Source: Streptomyces formicae
Lineage (GTDB): Bacteria; Actinomycetota; Actinomycetes; Streptomycetales; Streptomycetaceae
NCBI RefSeq assembly: GCF_022647665.1
Contig: NZ_CP071872.1
Coordinates: 744,001-808,000, forward strand
Direction of reading: 5' to 3'
DNA: 64,000 bases
Under the pieces are notes generated by a model. It was not told the DNA's origin. It was given only the letters and a program-made list of their open reading frames with translations, and did not search any database. Positions 35,109 to 43,420 of the stretch are shown here, in pieces. Numbering within the stretch: the stretch's first letter is position 1; the number at the start of each line of letters is the position of its first letter. The translations under genes and the position numbers were made by a program.

Positions 35109-36896
35109 TCAGCGCGGCTGGTCGGGGTGGCGCAGGGGGCACACCACGAGCTGCTGGCCCAGCGTCGGCTTGGGGCACTCGTACGTGTTCCGGATCGCGG
35201 CGGCGATACGGGGGTTGATCACGCCCAGCGACATCCAGCTGGGGTGGTAGACGGCGTACGCGGCCGGGTGCTCCTGGGTGACGCAGCGCAGGTTCTCCCG
35301 GGTGGACGTGAGTGAGGCCGCCTCGGTGAGCTGCTTGGGCACGTTCAGGAAGGTGGGGAAGGGGTACCGGCAGGCGGTCGGGTGGCCGATGTAGTACGCC
35401 TGCTGGCCGAAGGACAGATACAGCACCTCTGCGCCGTCGGGGAGTTCGGCCTTCACCTGCTCGGCGGCGGCCTCGGCCGACTGCGACTGCTGCTTGAGCT
35501 CGGCGTTCGTGGTGACGACGGTCCCGAGGATCACCCGGACTCCGGAGGTGGGCCACACGGTCGCGGCCAGGCACACCACGAGTGCGAGGGTGGTGAGCGC
35601 CACGGGGACACCGCGCCGGCGGGGGCGGGGTACGACGCGGGCGACGCGGGCGCGGGCGCGCAGGACGTCGACGAGCGCGGCGACGAGGGAGGCGGCGGAC
35701 GCGAGCCAGGCGAGTACCGCCGTGTCCACGTCGGTCCGGACCAGCGCGAGCAGCGGCGTCACCACCCCGAGCAGGAGGGCGAGCACGGTCAGGCACAGCG
35801 GGGGCCGGCCGTGCCGGCCGTACCAGCGGCCGATCGCGAGACCGGTCAGGGCCGCGGCCACCACGGGAAGGTTCTCCCCGTGGTACGCAAACCAGTTGCC
35901 CTGGTAGACCACGACGGACAGGCCGTCGGCGACCAGGAGCACGGTGACCAGCGTGGCCTCGACGCGCCGGTGGCGGGACGTCAGCGTCGTCGCGAACAGC
36001 AGCAGCGCGCCCGGCAGCAGCGCGAGCACCGGTGTGACCGTGATCCGGTCGCCGAGATAGTCGGCGGTCCGCTGGAGCAGATCGGAGGCGACGACGGGTT
36101 CGCTGCCGAACGCGTGCGCGTTGATGTACGGCATGTCGCGCAGCCACTGGAGTTCGCGCGAGCCGGCCCAGGCGCTGAACGCGAACAGCAGACCGGTGGC
36201 GACGGCGGTCGCGGCGGCGAGCAGCAGGGCCCGCACGCGGTCCACGGCGAAGACGATCAGCAGCGCCATGGCCGCGGTGCCCGCGGTGGAGTACTTCATC
36301 AGCACGGCAAGGCCGAGCGGGAGCGAGGCGAGAGCGGCGGCCTGCCAGCGGCTGCGGATGCCGAGGGCGGCGGCGAGGGCTCCCATCGCGAGGACGATCG
36401 CGAACCACTCCGGCTGCAGGTAGTCGATGACGGGCGCGAAGGCGAGCGTCAGGGCGGCCAGGCCGGCGGTGAGCGCCGCGTCCCGCTCGGGCATCCGGCG
36501 GCGCAGCGCCCGGTGCAGCACAAGTCCGGCCGCCGCGGCCAGGACGATGCCGATGAGCCGCATGAGGCCCTCGCTCACCGCAATCGGCGCGCTGCCGGTC
36601 GCGCCACCGGTGACGAAGTCCAGAGCGGCGAGAATCCAGCGGTAGAAAAAGGGGCGGTGGGCGAATATCTCCGAGGGGGAGATGCCGCCTTCCCCCGTCG
36701 TCCGCATAGCTGCGAGCACATAGCGGATATCGAGAAAGACGCCGGCCGTGAGCGTGGTGTAGATCAGCAGCGCGGCGGTCGTGATGGCGGTGGTCCACCC
36801 CGCGGGGGAGGTGAAGCGCAGGGGGCGGGAGGCCGGTCTGCGCGGGCTCTGTCTGCGCTGGGTCGCAGGCGGAGTCGAGGTGGATATATCGGTCAC
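35109..36896 (-). CDS. Multi-pass membrane protein, possible GT-C glycosyltransferase
   Basis: 595 residues from GTG 36896. About 11-13 membrane helices. A first extracytoplasmic loop has TGEGGISPSEIFAHRPFFYR, then helices with LAFAPVIDYLQPEWFAIVLA and YQGNWFAYHGENLPVVAAAL, and a soluble C-terminal domain of about 130 residues with four Cys (ACRYPFPTF, NLRCV, YECPKP, VVCPL). The layout resembles GT-C enzymes that use lipid-linked sugars, as supplied by the convergent GtrB/GtrA pair. I cannot pin down a catalytic acid pair, so the enzyme call is inference. Confidence 0.65.
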   Translation of the reverse strand: MTDISTSTPPATQRRQSPRRPASRPLRFTSPAGWTTAITTAALLIYTTLTAGVFLDIRYVLAAMRTTGEGGISPSEIFAHRPFFYRWILAALDFVTGGATGSAPIAVSEGLMRLIGIVLAAAAGLVLHRALRRRMPERDAALTAGLAALTLAFAPVIDYLQPEWFAIVLAMGALAAALGIRSRWQAAALASLPLGLAVLMKYSTAGTAAMALLIVFAVDRVRALLLAAATAVATGLLFAFSAWAGSRELQWLRDMPYINAHAFGSEPVVASDLLQRTADYLGDRITVTPVLALLPGALLLFATTLTSRHRRVEATLVTVLLVADGLSVVVYQGNWFAYHGENLPVVAAALTGLAIGRWYGRHGRPPLCLTVLALLLGVVTPLLALVRTDVDTAVLAWLASAASLVAALVDVLRARARVARVVPRPRRRGVPVALTTLALVVCLAATVWPTSGVRVILGTVVTTNAELKQQSQSAEAAAEQVKAELPDGAEVLYLSFGQQAYYIGHPTACRYPFPTFLNVPKQLTEAASLTSTRENLRCVTQEHPAAYAVYHPSWMSLGVINPRIAAAIRNTYECPKPTLGQQLVVCPLRHPDQPR

Positions 36897-37041
36897 GTCC
36901 GCGAACCTAGCACCGCGTTCGGGTGGAATTACGGGGCGGTGGACGGGGATTCGATGGGGTCGTCAGGTCTTCATCTGGAATTTGCCTGGGAGGGTGATTG
37001 GGAGGCGAGGGCGAGGGCGGAAAGGGGCACGCGGCTGCCGC

Positions 37042-37698
37042 TCAGTTGCCCGCGATGTCCTTGACCGCGACCACCACCGGTACCGCTCCGCCGATCAGCT
37101 CCAGGGTCAGACCGGCCGTCGCCGGCGTCTCCAGCAGCTCCGCCAGGACCGCCGCGACGTCGTCGCGCGGCACCGGGCCGCGGCCGGTGTGCGCCTCCAG
37201 GCGCACGAGACCGGTCCCCGCGTCGTTCGTCAGCATCCCCGGGCGCAGGATCGTCCAGTCCAGGCCGCTCTGGGCGCGTACGTACGCGTCCGCCGCGCCC
37301 TTCGCCCGCAGGTAGGCGTCGAAGACGTCGTCGCCCTTGTGCTCCGGGTCGGCGCCCATGGACGAGATGACGATGTGCCGCCGTACGCCCGCCCGTTGGG
37401 CCGCGTCCGCGAACAGCTCCGCCGCGGCGCGGTCCACCGTGTCCTTGCGGGCGGCGCCGCTGCCGGGGCCCGCGCCCGCCGCGAAGACGGCGGCGTCGGC
37501 GCCCTGCATCACCTCCGCCACCTGCTCCGGCGAGGCCGACTCCAGGTCCAGCACGACCGGCTCCGCCCCGGCCGCGCGCAGGGCGTCGGCCTGCTCCGGA
37601 TTGCGGATGATGCCCGCGACCTCGTGCCCGCCCGCGGAGAGCAGCAGTTCCAGGCGCAGCGCGATCTGACCATGTCCTCCAGCGATGACAATGCGCAT
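37042..37698 (-). CDS. NAD(P)-binding protein, atypical SDR
   Basis: 218 residues from ATG 37698. Rossmann motif RIVIAGGHGQIALRLELLLS, then GIIRNPEQADALRAAGAEPV, DAAVFAAGAGPGS, and the SDR-like VRRHIVISSMGAD with DWTILRPGMLTND. The family includes NAD(P)H-binding proteins and epimerase-like proteins with unknown substrates. Monocistronic by appearance. Confidence 0.82.
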   Translation of the reverse strand: MRIVIAGGHGQIALRLELLLSAGGHEVAGIIRNPEQADALRAAGAEPVVLDLESASPEQVAEVMQGADAAVFAAGAGPGSGAARKDTVDRAAAELFADAAQRAGVRRHIVISSMGADPEHKGDDVFDAYLRAKGAADAYVRAQSGLDWTILRPGMLTNDAGTGLVRLEAHTGRGPVPRDDVAAVLAELLETPATAGLTLELIGGAVPVVVAVKDIAGN

Positions 37699-37789
37699 GC
37701 TCACGACCGTACGCCGCTCCCGCGCCGACCGCTCGCGGCTTCGCCGGAGGTCCGTCCCGCCCGCCCCGGCCCGGGGCCCTGGTCCCGCC

Positions 37790-39037
37790 TCACGTCCCCC
37801 CGTCCGGCCTTCCCTGGCGGGGGAGTTCGAGGGCGAAGGCCGCCGCCGAGTCGCAGTACTCGCGGACCGCGCTCGTCCGGGCGACCACGCGGCCGCGGTG
37901 GACCACGATGCGGCTGTAGGCGAGGGAGAGCGCGCTCGTCAGGTCCTCCCCGCGCACGGCGAGGAGTTCGGCCGGGAAGCCCGCCTCGACGCGCACTTCG
38001 GGGAGGCCCATCGCCTGGCGTGCCGCGGCGCTGACGGCGTCGTAGGCGGCCGGGGTGCGGAGGCCGGACTGGGAGGCCAGGAGGAAGGCCGCCTCCAGGG
38101 GGTCCGCGCGGCCGACCGGGTTGGCGAGGTCGCGCATCGCGCCGCTGCCCGCGGCGACGCGGACCCCGGCGGCGCGCAGGAGGCGGACCGGGGAGCCGCC
38201 GCGGAGCTGGGTGCCCGCGCAGCCGCCCTGGGGGAGGCAGACGACGGTGACGCCGGCCGCCGCCAGCTGGTCCGCCGCGCGGGAGGCGACCTCGGCGGGG
38301 AGCCGGGCCAGGCCCGTGCACGGGCCGATCGAGACGCCGGGGCGCAGGCCGCCCGCCATGGCCGCGAGGCGGGCGAGGCGCGCCGGGTCGTCACCGTCGG
38401 TGTGCAGGTCGACGGCGCAGCCGTGCTCGGCGGCGACCTGCAGCACCGCCTCCGTGTAGCCCGTCGGGTCCGGGTCCAGGTCCGGGCAGCCGCCGGCGAC
38501 GGTCGCGCCCATCTTCACCGCGTCGTGCAGCATGGCCAGTCCGTCGGCGCCGGCCAGGCCGGTCAGCAGCCGCGGCATGGCGACCGTGCTCAGCTCGGCG
38601 AGACCGCGCAGCGAGCGCCGGGCCTGGAGGACGCCCTCCAGCGGTCCGAGCCCCTGCACGTCCCCGATGCGCACGTGCGAGCGCAACGCCGTCGCGCCGT
38701 GCCCGAGCTGGAGCAGCGCGGCCTCGGTGGCGCGCCGCTGGACGTCCTCGACGGCGTACGACACCGGGCCGTCGGTGCCCGGCGCCGTGAGTGCCGTATC
38801 GCCGTGGATGTGCGGCTCGGCCGGGGCGGCGAGCAGCAGGAAGCCGTTCAGGTCCACTCGCGGGGAGTGGGCCTTGGCCGCCTCGCTGAGGCTGCCCGCG
38901 GTGCCGACGGCCTCGATGCGGCCGCCGCTGAGCCGTACGTCGACCGTGCGGCCGTCGGTGAGGCGGGCGCCGCACAGCAGGAGTGCGGTGGTGTCGGCGG
39001 TGGCGCCGTCGGGCGGTTGCGCCTGGCTGTCGGGCAT
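37790..39037 (-). CDS. Amidohydrolase-fold protein (cytosine-deaminase-like) with altered metal site
   Basis: 415 residues. N-terminal beta domain with LCGARLTDGRTVDVRLSGGR, then the first metal motif PAEPHIHGDTAL (His76, His78). Where CodA has HCDE this has DLHTDGDD (His212, Asp214); where CodA has a further catalytic His in SHCTAM it has IGPCTG; where CodA has the ligand Asp in GHDDVFDP it has GSGAMRD. At least two key residues therefore seem lost, by memory alignment. It may be inactive, use another mechanism, or be regulatory. Confidence 0.75.
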   Translation of the reverse strand: MPDSQAQPPDGATADTTALLLCGARLTDGRTVDVRLSGGRIEAVGTAGSLSEAAKAHSPRVDLNGFLLLAAPAEPHIHGDTALTAPGTDGPVSYAVEDVQRRATEAALLQLGHGATALRSHVRIGDVQGLGPLEGVLQARRSLRGLAELSTVAMPRLLTGLAGADGLAMLHDAVKMGATVAGGCPDLDPDPTGYTEAVLQVAAEHGCAVDLHTDGDDPARLARLAAMAGGLRPGVSIGPCTGLARLPAEVASRAADQLAAAGVTVVCLPQGGCAGTQLRGGSPVRLLRAAGVRVAAGSGAMRDLANPVGRADPLEAAFLLASQSGLRTPAAYDAVSAAARQAMGLPEVRVEAGFPAELLAVRGEDLTSALSLAYSRIVVHRGRVVARTSAVREYCDSAAAFALELPRQGRPDGGT

Positions 39038-39248
39038 CGCGCTCCTCGCTCAGGACGACGGTGCAGGTGAGACGCTCACGATCACACAGCGTGAGTCGAG
39101 CCTAGGGGCGCGCGCACCGCGCTTCGAGGAGGAGCGCAATAGTCGTACCGGTGTGACCACGAGTGGCGTACGGGACCGGTGGGACGACCCCTGGCGCACA
39201 CCCTGCGCGTACGTCCCCGAAGGCGGGCAGTGCGGCCCGTAAACGGAT

Positions 39249-39278
39249 TTGGGCGATCGGCGGCGGACCGTGTAATGT
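39249..39278 (+). promoter_or_regulatory. HrdB-type promoter for tRNA-Thr
   Basis: TTGGGC (39249-39254), 18-bp spacer, TAATGT (39273-39278), with the tRNA starting 12 bp later. Good match to the housekeeping sigma consensus. Confidence 0.65.
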
Positions 39279-39289
39279 CTTCATCGCTC

Positions 39290-39362
39290 GCCCCAATAGC
39301 TCAGTCGGCAGAGCGTCTCCATGGTAAGGAGAAGGTCTACGGTTCGATTCCGTATTGGGGCT
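39290..39362 (+). tRNA. tRNA-Thr (anticodon GGT)
   Basis: 73 nt. Acceptor GCCCCAA/TTGGGGC, discriminator T. D arm with AGCTC/GAGC. Anticodon stem TCTCC/GGAGA with loop ATGGTAA giving GGT. T loop GGTTCGATTCC. CCA is not encoded. Confidence 0.95.
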
Positions 39363-39377
39363 CTGGTGTTGGAAGAT

Positions 39378-39395
39378 CCTCGCCTTCGGGCGAGG
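39378..39395 (+). other. C(UUCG)G tetraloop hairpin between two tRNA genes
   Basis: CCTCGCC-TTCG-GGCGAGG, a 7-bp stem with a very stable UUCG tetraloop, sits in the 48-nt spacer between tRNA-Thr and tRNA-Met. It may be a processing signal or partial terminator. Confidence 0.65.
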
Positions 39396-39410
39396 TGATC
39401 CCGGCATCAC

Positions 39411-39483
39411 AGCGGTGTAGCTCAGTCGGTAGAGCAAGCGGCTCATAATCGCTGTGTCACCGGTTCAAGTCCGGTCACCGCTA
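39411..39483 (+). tRNA. tRNA-Met (anticodon CAT), elongator type
   Basis: 73 nt. Acceptor AGCGGTG/CACCGCT fully paired, which argues against initiator tRNA. Anticodon stem AGCGG/TCGCT with loop CTCATAA giving CAT. T loop GGTTCAAGTCC. The A1-U72 pair and context just before rpmG favour elongator Met over tRNA-Ile2. Confidence 0.88.
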
Positions 39484-39568
39484 CACACAGTAGCCGATTG
39501 TGGGGTCGGTCCTTCGATCGGCTACTCTTTTTTGCGTTCATCCGTCCATCCGTCCAAGGAGCACTCAC

Positions 39569-39733
39569 GTGGCTGCCACCGACGTCCGCCCGAAGATCAC
39601 GCTGGCCTGCGTGGAGTGCAAGGAGCGGAACTACATCACCAAGAAGAACCGGCGCAACAACCCGGACCGTCTTGAGATGAAGAAGCACTGCCCGCGCTGC
39701 AACGCGCACACTGCGCACCGCGAGACGCGCTGA
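39569..39733 (+). CDS. rpmG: 50S ribosomal protein L33
   Basis: 54 residues from GTG 39569, with AAGGAG ten bases upstream. It is the zinc-binding (C+) form: CVEC and CPRC, with the core [20 protein letters not shown]. It follows tRNA-Thr and tRNA-Met, as in many actinobacteria. Confidence 0.96.
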   Translation: MAATDVRPKITLACVECKERNYITKKNRRNNPDRLEMKKHCPRCNAHTAHRETR

Positions 39734-39744
39734 ATCAGGCTCGA

Positions 39745-39780
39745 ACGCGAGGCCGCCCCCCATTGGGGGCGGCCTCGCGT
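39745..39780 (+). terminator. Terminator after rpmG
   Basis: A perfect 16-bp stem, ACGCGAGGCCGCCCCC with its complement, and loop CATT, followed by CGTTTCT. Confidence 0.88.
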
Positions 39781-39886
39781 CGTTTCTACCGGCGGGGGTC
39801 CGGGGCCACGCGGCAGAGCCGCACATGTCGAGGGCCCCGGGAAAACACAGCACCGGCAAGCAAGAAAACCAGGAGGTAGCGAGTCC

Positions 39887-40339
39887 ATGGCGCTCGACCA
39901 GTCCTTCGTCGGGCGGACCTATCCGCCCACCGCGCCGTACGAGGTCGGCCGGGAAAAGATCAGGGAGTTCGCGGAGGCGGTGGGCGACGCGAATCCCGCG
40001 TACACCGATCCCGATGCCGCCGAGCAGCTCGGGCACCCCGATGTGATCGCCCCGCCGACCTTTGTGTTCGCGATCACGTTCAAGGCCGCGGGACAGGTCG
40101 TCGCCGATCCGCAACTGGGGCTGGACTACAGCCGCGTGGTGCACGGCGACCAGAAGTTCTCGTACACCCGTCCCGTGCGGGCGGGGGACCGGCTCTCGGT
40201 CGTCTCGACCATCGAGGCGATCAAGTCCCTCGCAGGCAACGACATTCTGGACATCCGCGGTGAGGTGCGCGACGAGGCCGGTGCGCACGTCGTGACCGCG
40301 TGGACGAAACTCGTGGCGCGCGGCGCCGAGGAGGTCTGA
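39887..40339 (+). CDS. MaoC-type dehydratase, HadA-like subunit
   Basis: 150 residues from ATG 39887, with AGGAGG ten bases upstream. Hot-dog fold of the FAS1-like/MaoC N-terminal type: FVGRTYPPTAPYEVGREKIR, FAEAVGDANPAYTD and APPTFVFAITFKA. In mycobacteria the homologous hadA and hadB follow rpmG2 and form the (3R)-hydroxyacyl-ACP dehydratase of FAS-II; in Streptomyces the acyl substrate is less clear. HadA supplies the substrate-binding subunit and lacks the hydratase catalytic motif. Confidence 0.85.
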   Translation: MALDQSFVGRTYPPTAPYEVGREKIREFAEAVGDANPAYTDPDAAEQLGHPDVIAPPTFVFAITFKAAGQVVADPQLGLDYSRVVHGDQKFSYTRPVRAGDRLSVVSTIEAIKSLAGNDILDIRGEVRDEAGAHVVTAWTKLVARGAEEV

Positions 40340-40344
40340 CCGGC

Positions 40345-40773
40345 ATGGCGGCGAAGATCGCATACGCGGACGTCGAGGTCGGCACCGAGCTGCCGGCGCA
40401 GAGCTTCCCGGTGACCCGCGCGACGCTGGTGCGGTACGCGGGCGCGTCCGGGGACTTCAACCCGATCCACTGGAACGAGAAGTTCGCCAAGGAGGTCGGA
40501 CTGCCGGACGTCATCGCGCACGGCATGTTCACCATGGCCGAGGCGGCGCGTGTGGTGACCGACTGGCTGGGCGACCCCGGCGCGGTCGTCGAGTACGGAG
40601 TCCGTTTCACCAAGCCCGTCGTCGTGCCGAACGACGACGAGGGCGCGGTCGTCGAGGTCAGCGGCAAGGTCGCGGCGAAGCTCGACGACCACCAGGTGCG
40701 GATCGACCTGACCGCGATGTCGGCCGGGCAGAAGGTGCTCGGGATGTCGCGGGCGGTCGTACGGCTCGCCTGA
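40345..40773 (+). CDS. MaoC-type dehydratase, HadB-like catalytic subunit
   Basis: 142 residues from ATG 40345, five bases after the hadA-like stop, with GGAGG eleven bases upstream. The hydratase-2 motif is present: YAGASGDFNPIHWNEKFAKE and GLPDVIAHGMFTMAEAAR, where Asp and His form the catalytic pair. It works as a heterodimer with the preceding subunit. Confidence 0.87.
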   Translation: MAAKIAYADVEVGTELPAQSFPVTRATLVRYAGASGDFNPIHWNEKFAKEVGLPDVIAHGMFTMAEAARVVTDWLGDPGAVVEYGVRFTKPVVVPNDDEGAVVEVSGKVAAKLDDHQVRIDLTAMSAGQKVLGMSRAVVRLA

Positions 40774-40828
40774 CCCCTGGGGACCCACGGGCCGTCCGGC
40801 GGGGCAGGCGCGGGCGGCCCGTACCCTT

Positions 40829-41890
40829 GTGCCCGTGCACGAACTCCACGACGCTCCGCTCGCCCCGCTGACCACCTTCCGTCTCGGCGGCCCGGCCACC
40901 CGGCTGGTGACGGCGGCCACCGACGACGAGGTGGTCGCCGCCGTCCGTGAGGCCGACGCGGCCGGCACCCCGCTGCTGCTCATCGGCGGCGGGAGCAACC
41001 TGGTCATCGGGGACAAGGGCTTCGACGGCACCGCCCTGCGCATCGCGACCACCGGTTTCGAGCTGGACGGCACGCGGCTGGAGCTCGCCGCGGGCGAGGT
41101 GTGGACCGACGCCGTCGCCCGGACCGTGGAGGCCGGGCTCGCCGGGCTCGAATGCCTGGCCGGGATCCCCGGCTCGGCGGGCGCGACGCCCATCCAGAAC
41201 GTCGGGGCGTACGGCCAGGAGGTGTCCAGCACCCTCACCGAGGTCGTGGCCTACGACCGCCGCGCCGGCGAGACGGTCACCCTCCCGAACGCCGAGTGCG
41301 GCTTCTCGTACCGCCACAGCCGCTTCAAGGCCGAGCCGGACCGCTATGTCGTGCTGCGCGTCCGATTTGAGCTGGAGGACGCGGGGGGCCTGTCGGCGCC
41401 GGTCAAGTACCCGGAGACCGCACGCGTCCTGGGCGTCGAGGCCGGGGACCGGGTCCCCGCGGCGGCCGCGCGCGAGGCGGTCCTGAAGCTGCGCGCCGGC
41501 AAGGGCATGGTGCTGGACCCCGAGGACCACGACACCTGGTCGGCCGGGTCGTTCTTCACCAACCCGATCCTGACGGCGGCCGAGTACGAGACGTTCCTCA
41601 CGCGCGTACGCGACCGCCTCGGCGACGCTGTCACACCGCCCGCGTACCCCGCGGGCGACGGTCACACCAAGACCTCCGCCGCCTGGCTCATCGACAAGGC
41701 GGGCTTCACCAAGGGATACGGCGAGGGGCCGGCCCGCATCTCCACCAAGCACACCCTGGCCCTGACCAACCGGGGCTGGGCCACGACCGAGGACCTGCTG
41801 GCGCTCGCCCGCGAGGTCGTGGCGGGTGTCCGCGACGCCTTCGGGGTCACGCTCGTCAACGAGCCGGTGACGGTCGGCGTCAGCCTCTGA
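40829..41890 (+). CDS. murB: UDP-N-acetylenolpyruvoylglucosamine reductase
   Basis: 353 residues from GTG 40829 (GTG 40835 is an alternative). FAD-binding domain: LTTFRLGGPATRLV, LIGGGSNLVIGDKGFDG, and LAGIPGSAGATPIQNVGAYG. Catalytic regions: YRHSRFK, WSAGSFFTNP with its Ser, and AAWLIDKAGFTKGYG. Reduces the enolpyruvyl group to give UDP-MurNAc in peptidoglycan synthesis. TACCCT lies just upstream of the start with no Shine-Dalgarno, so a leaderless message is possible. Confidence 0.95.
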   Translation: MPVHELHDAPLAPLTTFRLGGPATRLVTAATDDEVVAAVREADAAGTPLLLIGGGSNLVIGDKGFDGTALRIATTGFELDGTRLELAAGEVWTDAVARTVEAGLAGLECLAGIPGSAGATPIQNVGAYGQEVSSTLTEVVAYDRRAGETVTLPNAECGFSYRHSRFKAEPDRYVVLRVRFELEDAGGLSAPVKYPETARVLGVEAGDRVPAAAAREAVLKLRAGKGMVLDPEDHDTWSAGSFFTNPILTAAEYETFLTRVRDRLGDAVTPPAYPAGDGHTKTSAAWLIDKAGFTKGYGEGPARISTKHTLALTNRGWATTEDLLALAREVVAGVRDAFGVTLVNEPVTVGVSL

Positions 41891-41936
41891 GCGGCGGCGG
41901 CGGCAGCAGCAGCGGTCGGCAGGCCGGCGGCGGCGG

Positions 41937-42581
41937 TCAGTAGGCCACCGCCACGGCCTGCTTCACCGTCGCCGGATCGCCGGTCATCGCCAGCATCGCG
42001 TGCGCGACGTCCGCCCGGGAGATCGTGGCCGCGCCGCGCAGCCCGGTGCCGACGGCGGTGCGGTACGTGCCGGTCAGCGGCTTGTCGGTGAGCCGCGGGG
42101 GCCGGACCGACGTCCAGTCGGTCGCGCTCCGCCGCATGTCGTCCTCCATGATCCGCAGGTCGTCGTAGTGCTTGCGCAGCACACGCGAGACCAGGGGCGT
42201 GCCGATGTACCGCAGGAAGAACGTCTCGTCCTTGGGCACGGGCCCGAGCGGCGCCGCGCTCACCGCGAGGAAACGCCGTGTGCCCTCCGCCTCCAGGGCC
42301 TGGAGCACCGGGCGGGTGAGCCGCGAAGCGACCCCGACCTGCTTGGTGGAGCGGGGACCGAGGCCTGAGAGCACCGCGTCGCGGCCCGCGACCGCCTGCC
42401 GCAGAGCCTCCGGGTCGTCGAACCGGGCCGTCACGACGTCGAGCCGCTCGCGCCCGTCGGCCGGGACGGACAGCCGTGCAGGGTCGCGGACCACGGCCGT
42501 GACCTGATGGCCGTCCGCCAGGGCCTGGCGGACGATCTCCTGGCCGATGCCGCCGGTCGCGCCGAAAACCGTGAGCTTCAT
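41937..42581 (-). CDS. NAD(P)-binding SDR-like protein
   Basis: 214 residues. KLTVFGATGGIGQEIVRQAL at the N-terminus is the Rossmann motif, then VTAVVRDPARL, AVLSGLGP, RRFLAVSAAPLG and DWTSVRPPRLTD. NmrA/biliverdin-reductase-B-like family. Divergent from a TetR gene across a twin palindrome, so it is very probably the regulator's target. Confidence 0.85.
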   Translation of the reverse strand: MKLTVFGATGGIGQEIVRQALADGHQVTAVVRDPARLSVPADGRERLDVVTARFDDPEALRQAVAGRDAVLSGLGPRSTKQVGVASRLTRPVLQALEAEGTRRFLAVSAAPLGPVPKDETFFLRYIGTPLVSRVLRKHYDDLRIMEDDMRRSATDWTSVRPPRLTDKPLTGTYRTAVGTGLRGAATISRADVAHAMLAMTGDPATVKQAVAVAY

Positions 42582-42598
42582 GTCTACCCCGAGAAGGT

Positions 42599-42647
42599 GG
42601 TGGGTGAGTGCTTACTCACCAATAGGGTGAGTAAGCACTCACCCACC
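42599..42647. promoter_or_regulatory. Twin TetR operator, large inverted repeat
   Basis: A perfect 22-bp inverted repeat (42599-42620 with 42626-42647) around a 5-bp spacer AATAG. Each arm contains its own near-palindrome with core GTGAGTGCTTACTCAC, so it can hold two TetR dimers. It fills the 95-bp gap between the divergent SDR and TetR genes. Confidence 0.8.
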
Positions 42648-42676
42648 CGTCAACCCCCGACCACGATGGAGCGCAC

Positions 42677-43312
42677 ATGCAGCGACCCGCGCGGGAGCGC
42701 ATCCTCGACGCCGCGCACGAGCTGATGCTCACCGTCGGCCTGACCCGGGCCACGACCAAGGCCATCGCCGCGGCCGCCGACTGCTCCGAAGCAGCGCTGT
42801 ACAAGTACTTCGCGAGCAAGGAAGAGCTGTTCGTGAGCGTGCTGAAGGAGCGGCTGCCCGAGCTGGACCCGCTGCTGCGCCGGCTCGTCGCGGACCCGGG
42901 GAAGCGGAGCGTCGAGGAGAACCTGACCGAGATCGCCCGCCAGGCCGCGCTCTTCTACGCCGAGGTCTTCCCGATCGCGGCGTCGCTCTACGCCGAGCCC
43001 ACGCTCAAGGCGCGCCACGACGATGCGATGCGGGTGATGGGGGTCGGGCCCCACCGGCCGATCGAGGCGCTCGACGCGTATCTGCGGGCCGAGCGGACGG
43101 CGGGCCGGGTCGCCGCGGACGCGGACACGTTCGCCGCGGCCTCGCTGCTGCTCGGTGCGTGTGCGCAGCGCGCCTTCGCGTACAAGGCGACCCCCGACGG
43201 TGAGCCGCCGCAGTCCCTCGACGACTTCGCGGCCGGCGTCGTCCGCACGCTGCTGCGGGCGCTCAGCCGGGGGGTGTCCGGTGGATCAGGCCGGGCTCCC
43301 GACGCCCTGTGA
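42677..43312 (+). CDS. TetR-family transcriptional repressor
   Basis: 211 residues. The DNA-binding domain (5-50) reads RERILDAAHELMLTVGLTRA, TTKAIAAAADCSEAALYKYF with ASKEELF. The ligand domain (60-200) is helical. It probably represses itself and the divergent SDR gene through the palindromes at 42599-42647. Confidence 0.92.
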   Translation: MQRPARERILDAAHELMLTVGLTRATTKAIAAAADCSEAALYKYFASKEELFVSVLKERLPELDPLLRRLVADPGKRSVEENLTEIARQAALFYAEVFPIAASLYAEPTLKARHDDAMRVMGVGPHRPIEALDAYLRAERTAGRVAADADTFAAASLLLGACAQRAFAYKATPDGEPPQSLDDFAAGVVRTLLRALSRGVSGGSGRAPDAL

Positions 43313-43420
43313 CTCCGTCTCCTGCTCCCCCTGGGCCCTGAGGCCCCGGGAGATGCCCCCACCGCGTCGCCCGCGGCGGCGTCCGCTGATGTCACGGTCT
43401 CCTCCGCCGTGGATCCGACG

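Noticed and set aside
41891..41936. GCGGCGG/CAGCAG triplet run between convergent genes as a functional repeat
   Set aside because: Short, imperfect and typical of slippage in GC-rich intergenic DNA.
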